Assembly: GCA_016743945.1 (NCBI GenBank)
Contig: JADGFI010000006.1
Coordinates: forward strand, 186,001-250,000
Length of the DNA: 64,000 bases
Source of the DNA: Desulfobacteraceae bacterium
GTDB taxonomy: Bacteria > Desulfobacterota > Desulfobacteria > Desulfobacterales > Desulfobacteraceae
Direction of reading: 5' to 3'
Of this stretch, positions 50,275 to 59,305 are shown piece by piece. Each line of letters begins with the position of its first letter. Position 1 is the first letter of the stretch. Made by a program: the position numbers and the translations under genes. The notes below the pieces were generated by a model. That model did not search any database, was not told where the DNA came from, and was given only the letters and a program-made list of their open reading frames with translations.

Positions 50275-51150
50275 TTACAACACCTTGTTCAGGGGATATT
50301 CAATAATGCCTTCAGCCCCTGCCTTGAGCAGTTTGGGAATCAAATCCCTGACAAGCTCCGTCTCGACGATACATTCCACGGCAAACCAGTCCGACTGGTA
50401 CAGGGGCGAAACGGTGGGACCGTTTAGACTGGGCAGCAGGGCAACAATTTTGGCAATTTTATTTTCCGGCACATTCATCTTAATTCCCACCAACTTGTCT
50501 GCCACCAGAGCTGCCTGGAGCAGCAGGGCAATCTGTTCGATTTTTTCCCTTTTTTTAGGATCTTCCCAGGCTTTTTTATTGGCAATGAGCTGGGTGTTGG
50601 TTTCCATGACCACGTGGATCACCCTCAGGTTATGGGCCTTGATGGTGCTCTCGGTCTCTGTAATTTCAACAATGGCATCGGCAAGACCTGATACGATTTT
50701 AGCTTCTGTAGCCCCCCAGGAAAATTTTACGTTTACATCAATATGACGCTCCTTAAAGAAACGCTTGGTAAACTGAACCAGTTCCGTGGAAATGGTTTTC
50801 CCAGCCAGATCTTCCAGGGTTTTGATGGGGGAATCATTTGCCACGGCAATTATCCACCGCGCCGATCTGGCACTGACCTTTGAATAGATAAGATCGGTGA
50901 CCACATGGACATCGGATTCATGCTCCGCCACCCAGTCAAGCCCTGTTAACCCCGCATCAATGACACCGGTTTCAACATTGATGGACATCTCCTGGGCACG
51001 ACACAGCGCACATTCAATGGCCTCATCGTTAATATCGGGGAAATAGCTCCTGCCTTCAACATTTATCTTCCACCCCGACCGTCTGAACAGGTCGATGGTT
51101 GCATTCTGGAGACTCCCCTTGGGGATGCCTAACTTCAGTATTTTTTCCAT
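50275..51150 (-). CDS. hisG: ATP phosphoribosyltransferase HisG (long form)
   Basis: HisG joins ATP and PRPP in the first step of histidine synthesis. The 291-residue protein is the long form with a C-terminal ACT-like regulatory domain (about 215-288). Motifs include LGIPKGSLQNATIDLFRRSG, DAGLTGLDWVAE, AVANDSPIKTLEDLAG and a phosphate-binding loop in GLADAIVEITETEST. Its start overlaps the hisI stop (TAATG), so translation is coupled. Confidence 0.92.
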   Translation of the reverse strand: MEKILKLGIPKGSLQNATIDLFRRSGWKINVEGRSYFPDINDEAIECALCRAQEMSINVETGVIDAGLTGLDWVAEHESDVHVVTDLIYSKVSARSARWIIAVANDSPIKTLEDLAGKTISTELVQFTKRFFKERHIDVNVKFSWGATEAKIVSGLADAIVEITETESTIKAHNLRVIHVVMETNTQLIANKKAWEDPKKREKIEQIALLLQAALVADKLVGIKMNVPENKIAKIVALLPSLNGPTVSPLYQSDWFAVECIVETELVRDLIPKLLKAGAEGIIEYPLNKVL

Positions 51151-51536
51151 TATTTATACACCTTCTCCGGGTCAAAAACCCTTTTTTCTACAATTTTTAA
51201 TTCATTGCTTTCAACACGCTTGAAAAAACAACTTTTATAGCCTTTGTGGCAGGCGGCACCGCCCACCTGTTCCACCTTTAAAAGGAGGGTATCATGGTCG
51301 CAATCCACCCGGATTTCCTTTACATGCTGAACATGCCCCGAGGTTTCTCCTTTTTTCCACAGGCTCTGCCTGGAACGAGAGAAATAGGTTGCCTTGCCCG
51401 AAGCAAGGGTTTCATTGAAGGAGGCCTGGTTCATATAGGCGAGCATCAAGACTTCACCCGTGTTGCAGTCCTGGGCAATGGCAGGGATCAACCCCTTGTT
51501 CTTTTTAAAATCAAGCTCAAAATCAAGTGTGACCAT
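51150..51536 (-). CDS. hisI: Phosphoribosyl-AMP cyclohydrolase HisI
   Basis: HisI opens the purine ring of phosphoribosyl-AMP, the third step of histidine synthesis, with zinc and magnesium. The 128-residue protein is the single-function form: [57 protein letters not shown] and [10 protein letters not shown] with the zinc cysteines. No HisE part is fused. It heads the hisI-hisG-aminotransferase operon. Confidence 0.94.
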   Translation of the reverse strand: MVTLDFELDFKKNKGLIPAIAQDCNTGEVLMLAYMNQASFNETLASGKATYFSRSRQSLWKKGETSGHVQHVKEIRVDCDHDTLLLKVEQVGGAACHKGYKSCFFKRVESNELKIVEKRVFDPEKVYK

Positions 51537-51829
51537 GACGATTCATTATTTCCTTATATTCATAGCATTAAAACCTTTTTATCTAACTGTTTTTCTTAAA
51601 AAAGTCAATTTATATATGACCGTAAAATGAAGCAATCCCATACAAATCACCACCCAAAGGGATAATGTCTGTAATATGGCTGCGGTTAACCACAATACCA
51701 TCGTCATGGACGGCACCATTGAAACCTTTGGTTTTTCTTCTGACAGTATTGCTGTTATGGAAAATTCAAAGAAGCTGAGCAGTTGATTTTGAAATTTGAT
51801 GTGGGAAAACACTTAAAAATGGCGGAGAA
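51537..51829. other. Intergenic region with a doubtful 36-codon frame
   Basis: The 290 bases between hisI and the repeat gene have no clear gene. On the plus strand a frame of 36 codons from 51676 to 51786 gives a protein-like string (MAAVNHNTIVMDGTIETFGF and a short tail) without a ribosome-binding site. It may be a fragment of a decayed gene. No RNA structure was recognised. Confidence 0.35.
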
Positions 51830-52231
51830 TTAAGATCTTGTTTGTAGCGTTCTTCTATTTGGGTTTTTGCGTCTGTTGGATCGAAAAGACAGGGTTACAA
51901 TTACACCATCCCTTACACTTTTTCTTCGATCTCTCTTATATTTTCTTCTGTCACGTTTGAATTTTCGAGAGAATGTATTTCTTCTCTCTTTAAAATCCAC
52001 TATTCTTGTTTGTAGCGTTCTTCTATTGGCGTCTTTGCGCCTGTTGGGTCTAAAAGACAGGTTTACGATTACACCGTCCCTTACACTTTTTCTCCGATCT
52101 CTCTTATATTTTCTTCTGTCACGTTTAAACTTTCGAAAAAATATATTTCTTCTCTCTTTAAAATCCATTATTTTACTAGGCGGATCCATCAGGTCATTTT
52201 TAACAGGCGTTATTTTTTGATCTAATGTCAT
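51830..52231 (-). CDS. Very basic protein of two 56-residue tandem repeats (133 aa)
   Basis: The protein is not of a family I know. After 20 N-terminal residues it consists of two near-identical 56-residue units, each holding DFKERRN, FKRDRRKYKRDRRKSVRDG, a short strand (VIVNLSF or VIVTLSF) and NRRK-x3-NRRTLQTR. Arg and Lys make up a very large share. Within each unit the RDRRK element is itself repeated. The sequence suggests nucleic-acid or phosphate binding, or a degenerate repeated PilZ-like RxxxR start. The ATG follows GAGGA at eight bases, which supports real expression. It lies between hisI and the PBP1A gene. Confidence 0.65.
   Translation of the reverse strand: MTLDQKITPVKNDLMDPPSKIMDFKERRNIFFRKFKRDRRKYKRDRRKSVRDGVIVNLSFRPNRRKDANRRTLQTRIVDFKERRNTFSRKFKRDRRKYKRDRRKSVRDGVIVTLSFRSNRRKNPNRRTLQTRS
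51841..52176 (-). repeat. 168-base tandem duplication inside the basic protein gene
   Basis: Copy one is 51841-52008 and copy two is 52009-52176. The offset of exactly 168 bases (56 codons) keeps the frame. Most differences are single bases, many of them synonymous, so the duplication is fairly recent but not brand new and the protein frame has been maintained. Confidence 0.9.
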
Positions 52232-52419
52232 AATAAATTCCTCATAATGATATTTTTATAATCATCACTTCCTTTTCTTTAAATCGTCAAAAGTTGTGAT
52301 ATGCTTTAAATTTTACTTTAATTCACCTGGAATCAGGGTGCCATTCTTATTGCCATCCGGAACGTTATCTGGTAATAAGCAGTTAAAAATAATCAATTTT
52401 AATAAAACTTTAGGGTGTT

Positions 52420-54825
52420 ATGGTAAATAAAAAAAGCAAATCCGAAGTTCTGAAAAAAAGAGCTCGAAAAAAAGAAAAAAGCCTAATTTTTACTTTTTTC
52501 AAATGGAGCCTTGTCGGATTCATCATACTGATTGTTCTTGGGGGTGCTGGAGTCACCGGGCTCTTTGTTTACCTGAGACAGGACCTGCCCAAGATCAATA
52601 CCTTAAATGATTACCGCCCGGCAACGGTTACCAGTGTTTTTTCGGATGACGGACGAAAAATCGGAGAGTTTTACAAGGAAAGACGGATCGTCATCCCCCT
52701 TTCCGAAATGCCGGAAAATCTTATCAACGCCTTTGTGGCGGCAGAAGACTCCAGATTCCGGACACACCCGGGAATTGATATCAAGTCCATTCTCAGGGCG
52801 TCCATTAAAAATTTTAAAGCCGGTACCATTGTTCAGGGAGGCAGTACCATCACCCAGCAGGTGACCAAATCATTTTTGCTGACCCCCGAAAGGACCTTTA
52901 AACGGAAAATAAAAGAGGCCATGCTGGCCTACCAGATTGAAAAAAAATTCACCAAGGACGAAATCCTCTACCTGTATTTGAACCAAATTTATCTGGGCCA
53001 TGGCGCCCATGGGGTGGAAGCCGCCTCGGAAAATTATTTTGGAAAACATACAAAGGACCTAACCCTTGCAGAATGCGCCATGCTGGCTGGCCTTCCCCAG
53101 GCCCCGAGCCGATATTCCCCCTTTAGATTTCCAGACCGGGCCAAACAACGACAAATTTACACCCTGAACCGCATGAAAGAAGAAGGAATGATCACCAATC
53201 TATCGGTGACAGAAGCCATTGATACAAAGCTGGATATCAAACCCCGAAAAAACTGGTTTATCGAACGGGTACCCTGCTACACAGAACATGTGCGCCGGTA
53301 TGTGGCAAAAAAATATGGAGAAGATGCCCTGTACAACCAAGGCCTTAAAATCCACACAGCCGTCAATATAGAATTGCAGAAAATTGCCAGGAATGCTGTT
53401 GGCAAAGGCTTGATGGAGCTTGACCAGCGAACCGGCTACAGGGGACCTATCAAAAACATTTCCGCCCTTCAGGTGGAAAGCTTCTCTAAAGGCGTAGCAG
53501 AACAAATCAATACCAGTCTTCTTGAAAAAGAAACTATTTACCAGGGCGTGGTCCTCGCTGTGGATGATGAAAACAAAATAACCCGGGTCAGAATAGGTGA
53601 CTTCCACGGCCTCATCCCGTTAAAAACCATGACCTGGGCAAGAACCCCGGATCAGGAGGTTGCCTATTACGAGACAACCGTTAAAAACCCGTCCCAGGTG
53701 TTTAAAACAGGGGATATTATTCTTGTTCGAGTGGTCAATGAAGTGGTGGAAGACAATGAGTATGAATTTGCCCTGTATCAAGAGCCCATTGCCCAATCTG
53801 CGCTATTGAGTATTGAAGCGGAAACCGGTCACGTCAAAACCATGATCGGGGGAAGAGATTACAGCAACAGTCAGTTTAACCGGGCATACCAGTCCCGGAG
53901 GCAACCGGGATCCGCGTTCAAGCCCATCATCTATGCAGCTGCTCTGGACAAAGGATACACCGCCGCCACTGTGATTGTTGATTCCCCGGTTGTTTTTGAA
54001 GATACCGAAAGGGATTTTGTCTGGAAGCCCCGTAATTACAAAGAAAAATTTTTTGGGGACACCCTTTTCAGAGAAGCCCTTGTTCATTCGCGAAATGTGG
54101 TTACCATCAAAATTCTCCAGGATATCGGAATTGACTATATCATTGATTATTCAAGGAAACTTGGCATCACCTCGGATATCAGCCACGATCTGTCCATTGC
54201 CCTGGGGTCTTCGGGAGTGTCCCTCTTGGAACTTGTGAATGCCTATTCTGTTTTTTCAAACCTTGGATATTTAATTGAGCCGGTATTCATCACCAAAATC
54301 TATGACCGGGACGGAACCCTGCTCGAATCCTCAAAACTTGTCCGGAAAAAAGTAATTGATATGGGCACCGCTTATATCATGACCAGTATCATGGAAAGTG
54401 TCATCCGCTCGGGGACCGGACGACGGGTAAAGGCATTGAAGCGCCCGGTGGCCGGGAAAACCGGCACCACCAACAATTTGTTTGACGCCTGGTTCCTGGG
54501 ATATACCCCCAGATACACCACAGGAGTTTGGGTAGGCCTTGACCAGGAGGCTCCCCTTGGCAAGGGAGAGACCGGTTCCAGGGCGGCCAGTCCCATTTGG
54601 CTGGACTATATGCAGAACGCCTTGGAGGGCAAGCCTGCGCGGGCCTTTAACGTACCAGAAGGCATTGTATTTGCCAAAATCGATGCCAAAACCGGACTAT
54701 TGCCCCAAGAAGAATCTGAAAAAACCATTTTTGAATGTTTCAAGGAAGGCACCATTCCCACACAGTTTACCCCAAAGCCCAATACCAAATCCGAATCCGA
54801 GGATCTGTTCAAGGAAAACATCTAA
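52420..54825 (+). CDS. mrcA: Bifunctional penicillin-binding protein 1A
   Basis: PBP1A polymerises and crosslinks peptidoglycan. The 801-residue protein has a cytoplasmic basic start, one membrane helix (about 28-52), a GT51 glycosyltransferase domain (AAEDSRFRTHPGID with the catalytic Glu, GGSTITQQVTKSFLLTPERT), an OB-like insert, and the transpeptidase domain. The transpeptidase domain has the Ser in RQPGSAFKP, SRNVV and KTGTTNN. All catalytic residues are present. The ribosome-binding site before the ATG is weak (TAGGGTG). The 190-base gap upstream shows no other gene. Confidence 0.95.
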   Translation: MVNKKSKSEVLKKRARKKEKSLIFTFFKWSLVGFIILIVLGGAGVTGLFVYLRQDLPKINTLNDYRPATVTSVFSDDGRKIGEFYKERRIVIPLSEMPENLINAFVAAEDSRFRTHPGIDIKSILRASIKNFKAGTIVQGGSTITQQVTKSFLLTPERTFKRKIKEAMLAYQIEKKFTKDEILYLYLNQIYLGHGAHGVEAASENYFGKHTKDLTLAECAMLAGLPQAPSRYSPFRFPDRAKQRQIYTLNRMKEEGMITNLSVTEAIDTKLDIKPRKNWFIERVPCYTEHVRRYVAKKYGEDALYNQGLKIHTAVNIELQKIARNAVGKGLMELDQRTGYRGPIKNISALQVESFSKGVAEQINTSLLEKETIYQGVVLAVDDENKITRVRIGDFHGLIPLKTMTWARTPDQEVAYYETTVKNPSQVFKTGDIILVRVVNEVVEDNEYEFALYQEPIAQSALLSIEAETGHVKTMIGGRDYSNSQFNRAYQSRRQPGSAFKPIIYAAALDKGYTAATVIVDSPVVFEDTERDFVWKPRNYKEKFFGDTLFREALVHSRNVVTIKILQDIGIDYIIDYSRKLGITSDISHDLSIALGSSGVSLLELVNAYSVFSNLGYLIEPVFITKIYDRDGTLLESSKLVRKKVIDMGTAYIMTSIMESVIRSGTGRRVKALKRPVAGKTGTTNNLFDAWFLGYTPRYTTGVWVGLDQEAPLGKGETGSRAASPIWLDYMQNALEGKPARAFNVPEGIVFAKIDAKTGLLPQEESEKTIFECFKEGTIPTQFTPKPNTKSESEDLFKENI

Positions 54826-54865
54826 ACAAACCCTGGCTATCAGTTCAGGGGATCTGCCCCCGAGT

Positions 54866-55909
54866 TCAGACACGGGTGGCCGATTTCTGAATATCTACTC
54901 GCCCGGGAGGAAGGCTGTCATTGGTCTGAATGGAAAAAACAATCCCTGGATAGGCCTTGGTCAATTTCGTTAGATTGCTGTTTTTATCCCCGCGAAGACG
55001 GGACTCAAACCGGGAATGGACCGAAAGAAGAATATGACGCCCTCGATTTTCCGGGGAGTCCTGAAAATTTTCAAGTTTCTCGCACACCTGATCATAAACA
55101 AGAGCTGACAGGACCAGGTGACCAAATGCCGGGTGCCATGGCCCTGCCAATACCTGGGTTTTATCCTCCATCATCTCCGAGGCCTGGAGGCCCATGCGGA
55201 TAACCTTCACATTTGCCTGTTCAAATATCTTGACCATTTCTTTTACCAGACCTACACTTTGATCCAGACCCAGAGGTGAATAGCTGCCATCCCGATACCA
55301 TTGGGCCAAAAGGCTTCCCCTAAGGACCATCAGGGGATAAATCCGAGCCACATCCGGTGCCAGATCTGCAACCTGTCGGGTGCTGGCGAGCAGCTGATCT
55401 CGTGTATCCCCGGGCAGCCCGACCATGACCTGAACACCTACCTTGAGTTTATAGGCCTTTAACAGATCTATTGCCTGGCAAGTATCAAAACAGGTATGGC
55501 CCCGGTTGGCTCGTTCCAGCACAACATCGGCCATGGACTGAACCCCTAGTTCAACCAACGAGACCCCATAGGGGGCAATCAGGTCAAGCTTTTGCTCGGT
55601 AATGGTGTCTGGTCGGGTGGAACAACGAATTGCGTGGATGGTATGGTCCTCGATATAGGGACGTATTCTTTCCAATAGCCCGACAATATCCTGGTCAGCA
55701 AGCCCCAGAAAAGTCCCACCGAAAAAAGCCAGTTCCACCCGGGAACGATGGGCCCTATAGCCCAGATATTGACCAATAATTTCGTCAATTTCTTCCCGGG
55801 CAGGCAGACATTTTTTCCGACTGGTAATGATCGATTGATTACAAAAGGCACACTGGTGGGGACAGCCTGAATGGGGAATAAAAATTGGAATGACCAGGGG
55901 GGAGGTCAT
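54866..55909 (-). CDS. Radical SAM protein, Elp3/oxygen-independent type
   Basis: The 347-residue protein opens with IPIFIPHSGCPHQCAFCNQ; C16, C20 and C23 form the CxxxCxxC site for a 4Fe-4S cluster that cleaves S-adenosylmethionine. VELAFFGGTFLGL (GGE-like SAM site) and ELGVQSMADVVLERANRGHT follow, typical of the Elp3/MiaB-like radical SAM subgroup that includes putative tRNA- or rRNA-related enzymes. No acetyltransferase domain is present. The start overlaps the PHP-RNase III stop by four bases, so it is made together with an RNA-processing enzyme. Confidence 0.85.
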   Translation of the reverse strand: MTSPLVIPIFIPHSGCPHQCAFCNQSIITSRKKCLPAREEIDEIIGQYLGYRAHRSRVELAFFGGTFLGLADQDIVGLLERIRPYIEDHTIHAIRCSTRPDTITEQKLDLIAPYGVSLVELGVQSMADVVLERANRGHTCFDTCQAIDLLKAYKLKVGVQVMVGLPGDTRDQLLASTRQVADLAPDVARIYPLMVLRGSLLAQWYRDGSYSPLGLDQSVGLVKEMVKIFEQANVKVIRMGLQASEMMEDKTQVLAGPWHPAFGHLVLSALVYDQVCEKLENFQDSPENRGRHILLSVHSRFESRLRGDKNSNLTKLTKAYPGIVFSIQTNDSLPPGRVDIQKSATRV

Positions 55910-57477
55910 ACCCTGTTATAAGCCTTTTTGTCCTGCACGATCTTGAGAGCGTTTCTGGCAGCGTCCTGCTCAGCCGCTTTTTTGGTCTTTCCAATCCCGC
56001 TTGACCGTATGCCCGCCAATTCAAGACAGATCTCAAAAATCTTATCATGATCAGGCCCCATCTCTTTGACCACAATATACCGGGGAGTTGTTCCAAAGGT
56101 CTCCTGGGCATACTCCTGGAGGGAACTTTTATAATCCATGGTATGGGAATTGAACAATGCCACTTGAATGGCATCTTTAAAAACCGCAGCCACCATCCCA
56201 TGGGTTTTCTCAAAACCGGCGTCCAGATAAACAGCCGCAAACAGCGCTTCAAAGGCATCTGAAAGAATGGAATCCTTGTCTTGCCCGCCGGAAAGAAACT
56301 CTCCTCTGCCCAGTTTGATAAACCTTCCCAGATCAATACTGCGCCCTATATCTGCCAATCCTGGCTCGCTGACAAGATTTGATCGAAGTTTTGACAATTC
56401 CCCTTCTTTTTTGGATGGGCTTTGTTCCATTAAAATATGCCCGATGCAAAGCCCCAACACAGCATCTCCAAGAAACTCAAGGCGTTCATTGTCACAATGA
56501 CAGCTCGCCTGATTTTCGTTCACATAAGACCTGTGACACAGGGCATTGTCAAGTAGGGAGCGATCCGTAAATTTGTAGCCGATATTTTTTTCCAGAATCG
56601 CAAGTCGCGGTGGGGAGTTGACAAGGGCAAGTCTTTTCATCAGGGCCTTGAAAACAGGATACCCCACTCTAAGATTATCCTTGCCCCGGCCTAATTTAAC
56701 CCCCTGGTTAAACTTTCCGTGGAAATCGGATCCGCCGGTTGCCAGAAGCTTTCTGTCCTGGGCAAGATTTTTAAGATATTCTTGTTTTGGGGGGTCATGG
56801 TCTGTGTAAAAAACCTCAATGCCCTGGAGGCCAAAGCCTGTCAGCACATCCACAAAGGATTCCAGGCCCCGGGAACGATTAAATTCCAATAGGCCTGGAT
56901 GGGCCAACACGGGCAGACCTCCTGCATCAAGAATGATTTGAATGGCTTCTTCACAAGATATCTTAAATTTTTCCACATGGGCAGGTTTATCCTTGCCAAG
57001 ATAGGTGTCAAAGGCCTCGCGAAAGCTTTTGACAATCCCCTTTTCCTTGAGCAGCTCTGCAATATGAGGCCGCCCGGTCTGGTCTGCACCAAACCTTTCG
57101 GCCACTTCGGCCAGACTGATATCAACCCCCAGCTCGTTTAAGCGTTCGATAATCTTCGGGTTTCGCTCATCCCTTGACCTGACCGCCTGTTTCAAAACCT
57201 GATTCATCCGTCGATCATAAACGGAAAATCCATACCCCAGCAAATGGACACTGCCGATGCTTTTAAATGCATCCGGCGGTTCACAGGAAATTTCAACACC
57301 TGTAATGAACTCGATGGGGTACTGGGAAATGATATTTAAAATTTCTTTGGTTCCGGCAATGGAATCATGGTCGGTCAGGGAGATAGCCCTGAGGCCTTCA
57401 GCTTGTGCCAGCGCCAATATTTGTCCGGGGGAAAAAGACCCATCCGAAGCAGTTGAATGTATATGGAGGTCAATCAC
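55906..57477 (-). CDS. rnc: Fusion of PHP phosphoesterase (RNase AM/TrpH type) with RNase III
   Basis: One open frame of 523 codons holds two complete enzymes. Residues 1-279 are a PHP phosphoesterase of the TrpH/YciV group: DLHIHSTASDG (H5, H7), LTDHD (D36-D38), GVEIS (E62), LAHPG (H193) and ATGGSDFHG (D251, H253). Residues 290-520 are RNase III: NALCHRSYVNE, the signature NERLEFLGDAV with E334 and D338, SDAFEALFAAVYLDAG with D407 and E410, and a dsRBD at about 448-515. YciV/RNase AM trims 5' ends of rRNAs and RNase III cuts rRNA precursors, so the fusion could be an rRNA maturation enzyme. An in-frame ATG at 56640 (M280), with AAGG five bases before, could also give free RNase III of 244 residues. 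The combination is unfamiliar to me. Confidence 0.92.
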   Translation of the reverse strand: MIDLHIHSTASDGSFSPGQILALAQAEGLRAISLTDHDSIAGTKEILNIISQYPIEFITGVEISCEPPDAFKSIGSVHLLGYGFSVYDRRMNQVLKQAVRSRDERNPKIIERLNELGVDISLAEVAERFGADQTGRPHIAELLKEKGIVKSFREAFDTYLGKDKPAHVEKFKISCEEAIQIILDAGGLPVLAHPGLLEFNRSRGLESFVDVLTGFGLQGIEVFYTDHDPPKQEYLKNLAQDRKLLATGGSDFHGKFNQGVKLGRGKDNLRVGYPVFKALMKRLALVNSPPRLAILEKNIGYKFTDRSLLDNALCHRSYVNENQASCHCDNERLEFLGDAVLGLCIGHILMEQSPSKKEGELSKLRSNLVSEPGLADIGRSIDLGRFIKLGRGEFLSGGQDKDSILSDAFEALFAAVYLDAGFEKTHGMVAAVFKDAIQVALFNSHTMDYKSSLQEYAQETFGTTPRYIVVKEMGPDHDKIFEICLELAGIRSSGIGKTKKAAEQDAARNALKIVQDKKAYNRV

Positions 57478-57497
57478 AGCGGGTTCAACAGCACCTA

Positions 57498-57860
57498 TTA
57501 GATTCCAAGTGCTTTCTCCATATCCTCTTCACGTGTTTTGCAATCAATGCACTGGGTCGTAACCGGCCTTGCCTTGAGCCGTTCAATGGAAATTTCTTCT
57601 TCACAGGTATCACATCGCCCAAAGGTTCCATTTTCAATCCGAACCAGGGTTTTTTTAATTTTTTTGATTAATTTGTGTTCTCTATCCCGGATACGAAGTT
57701 CAAAACTTCTCTCTGCCTCATGGGACGCTCGATCCGTGGGATCGGCAAAATTTTCTTTGGGTTGTGTCATTCCGGTCACCGTATCATCGGCATGGGAAAG
57801 CAGTTCAGCAAGCCTATTGGTCAAAAGATTTTTAAAAAATTCCAGATCTTGTTTTTTCAT
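57498..57860 (-). CDS. dksA: DksA/TraR-family RNA polymerase-binding regulator
   Basis: DksA enters the secondary channel of RNA polymerase and, with ppGpp, regulates promoters such as those of rRNA genes. The 120-residue protein has the coiled-coil tip motif DxxDxA (D40, D43, A45 in ADPTDRASHE) and a C4 zinc finger with C83, C86, C104 and C107 (GRCDTCEEEISIERLKARPV, CIDC). It is somewhat shorter than E. coli DksA. It is upstream of the RNase fusion gene in the same direction, 20 bases away. Confidence 0.92.
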   Translation of the reverse strand: MKKQDLEFFKNLLTNRLAELLSHADDTVTGMTQPKENFADPTDRASHEAERSFELRIRDREHKLIKKIKKTLVRIENGTFGRCDTCEEEISIERLKARPVTTQCIDCKTREEDMEKALGI

Positions 57861-58017
57861 GATCGCCGTCCTTCCTTTAAATGTCCCTCGAACATCAGAA
57901 ACAACTATTATACCAACTCATCTGACAAAGTAAAGAATTTAATACACTGATTCCTAGAGCATTTGCAAGAAAATTAATAATCCCCTGTTTATCTATATTT
58001 TAATCTTTTCCCGGATT

Positions 58018-59295
58018 CTAATCTTTTTCCGGAATATCCAAATCAAACAATTGCCGGGTGACATTCAAATACATGGAATCATCCCTGTGATCCCCGGTGT
58101 TGCGTAAAAACCGGATGGGATCATGGATGGCCCTTGTTGCGATGGCCTGGGTCATGCGCCGAACTGCGTCCCTATCGACCTGGGATAAATGCCCCAGGGA
58201 GGACATGGTTTTATTAAATTCCAACTCCACTATGGCGGTCATCTTATCGTTAATGGCCTTGATGGTGGGGACAATGGAAAGGCTGTCCATCCACTTTCTA
58301 AAAGTTAATACCGCTTCCTCCACAAACCGCTCGGCCTTGATGGTCTCCTGCCCCCGCTGGTGAATATTGGTTTCGACAATCCCCTTTAAATCATCAATAT
58401 CATAGACATAGGCATTGGATACTTTGTTAATTTTCGGGTCAATATCCCTTGGTACGGCAATATCAATAAAAAACAGGGTTCTATGCTGCCTTTTTTTCAT
58501 GGCCCGCTTTACCTGATCTTTTGTGAGAACATATTCCTCAGCCCCGGTGGAGCTTATAATAATATCCACATCCTTTAACACGGATTCTCTTTCTTCAAAC
58601 TGGACCGCCTGGCCATTGAATTTTTGGGCCAGGGCCAGGGCATTTTTAAAGGTTCTGTTGGCCACAACAATCTTGTTCACATTGTGGGAGATCAAATGTT
58701 CCACAGCCAGTTCCGCCATTTCTCCAGCCCCCAGCAGCATCACCCTTTTGCTGGAAAGATCCCCAAAAATCTTATTGGCAAGTTCTATGGCGGCATAGGA
58801 GATGGAAACCGCATTATCCCCGATACCGGTCTCTTTTCTGACCCGCTTGGCAACGGAAAAGGATTTATGCATCATCCGGTTAAGCAGGACCCCCGAAGCC
58901 CCTTGTGCCACCGCAGTCTTATAAGCCTTCTTGATCTGGCCCAAAATCTGGGGTTCCCCCACCATCATGGAATCCAGACTGGAAGAGACCTGAAACATGT
59001 GCCGAATGGCATCATCTCCCTCGTGGATGTACAAGGCGGACCTGAACTCAGGGATCTCTATTTTCTTATGGTCGGAAATAAATTGGATCATGGCCTCAAT
59101 CTGATCCCCTTTTTCGGGGATATAAACAATTTCCATCCGGTTACAGGTTGAAAAGACAAGCCCTTCCTTGATCTGGGGAGCATTCTTTAAATATTCAAGG
59201 GCACCAAGGGTCTCCTCTTGCGTAAAGGACAATTTTTCCCGAAGCTCCACAGGAGCGGTTTTATGATTTGCGCCGATTAAAAAAATATTTGACAT
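58018..59295 (-). CDS. hemA: Glutamyl-tRNA reductase HemA
   Basis: HemA reduces glutamyl-tRNA to glutamate-1-semialdehyde, the first committed step of tetrapyrrole synthesis. The 425-residue protein has the nucleophile Cys51 in GLVFSTCNRMEIVY, GANHKTAPVELRE at the N terminus, EPQILGQIKKAYKTA and the NADPH segment RVMLLGAGEMAELAVEHLI. It follows the ccsA-like gene by 10 bases in an operon with the siroheme enzyme at 60155. Confidence 0.95.
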   Translation of the reverse strand: MSNIFLIGANHKTAPVELREKLSFTQEETLGALEYLKNAPQIKEGLVFSTCNRMEIVYIPEKGDQIEAMIQFISDHKKIEIPEFRSALYIHEGDDAIRHMFQVSSSLDSMMVGEPQILGQIKKAYKTAVAQGASGVLLNRMMHKSFSVAKRVRKETGIGDNAVSISYAAIELANKIFGDLSSKRVMLLGAGEMAELAVEHLISHNVNKIVVANRTFKNALALAQKFNGQAVQFEERESVLKDVDIIISSTGAEEYVLTKDQVKRAMKKRQHRTLFFIDIAVPRDIDPKINKVSNAYVYDIDDLKGIVETNIHQRGQETIKAERFVEEAVLTFRKWMDSLSIVPTIKAINDKMTAIVELEFNKTMSSLGHLSQVDRDAVRRMTQAIATRAIHDPIRFLRNTGDHRDDSMYLNVTRQLFDLDIPEKD

Positions 59296-59305
59296 AATAC
59301 TTTCG

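Noticed and set aside
51601..51786. A second UGA read-through frame (ATG ACC GTA AAA TGA followed by about 55 open codons)
   Set aside because: No ribosome-binding site and no SECIS-like hairpin within 40 bases after the UGA; only long-range UCCC/GGGA pairing is possible.
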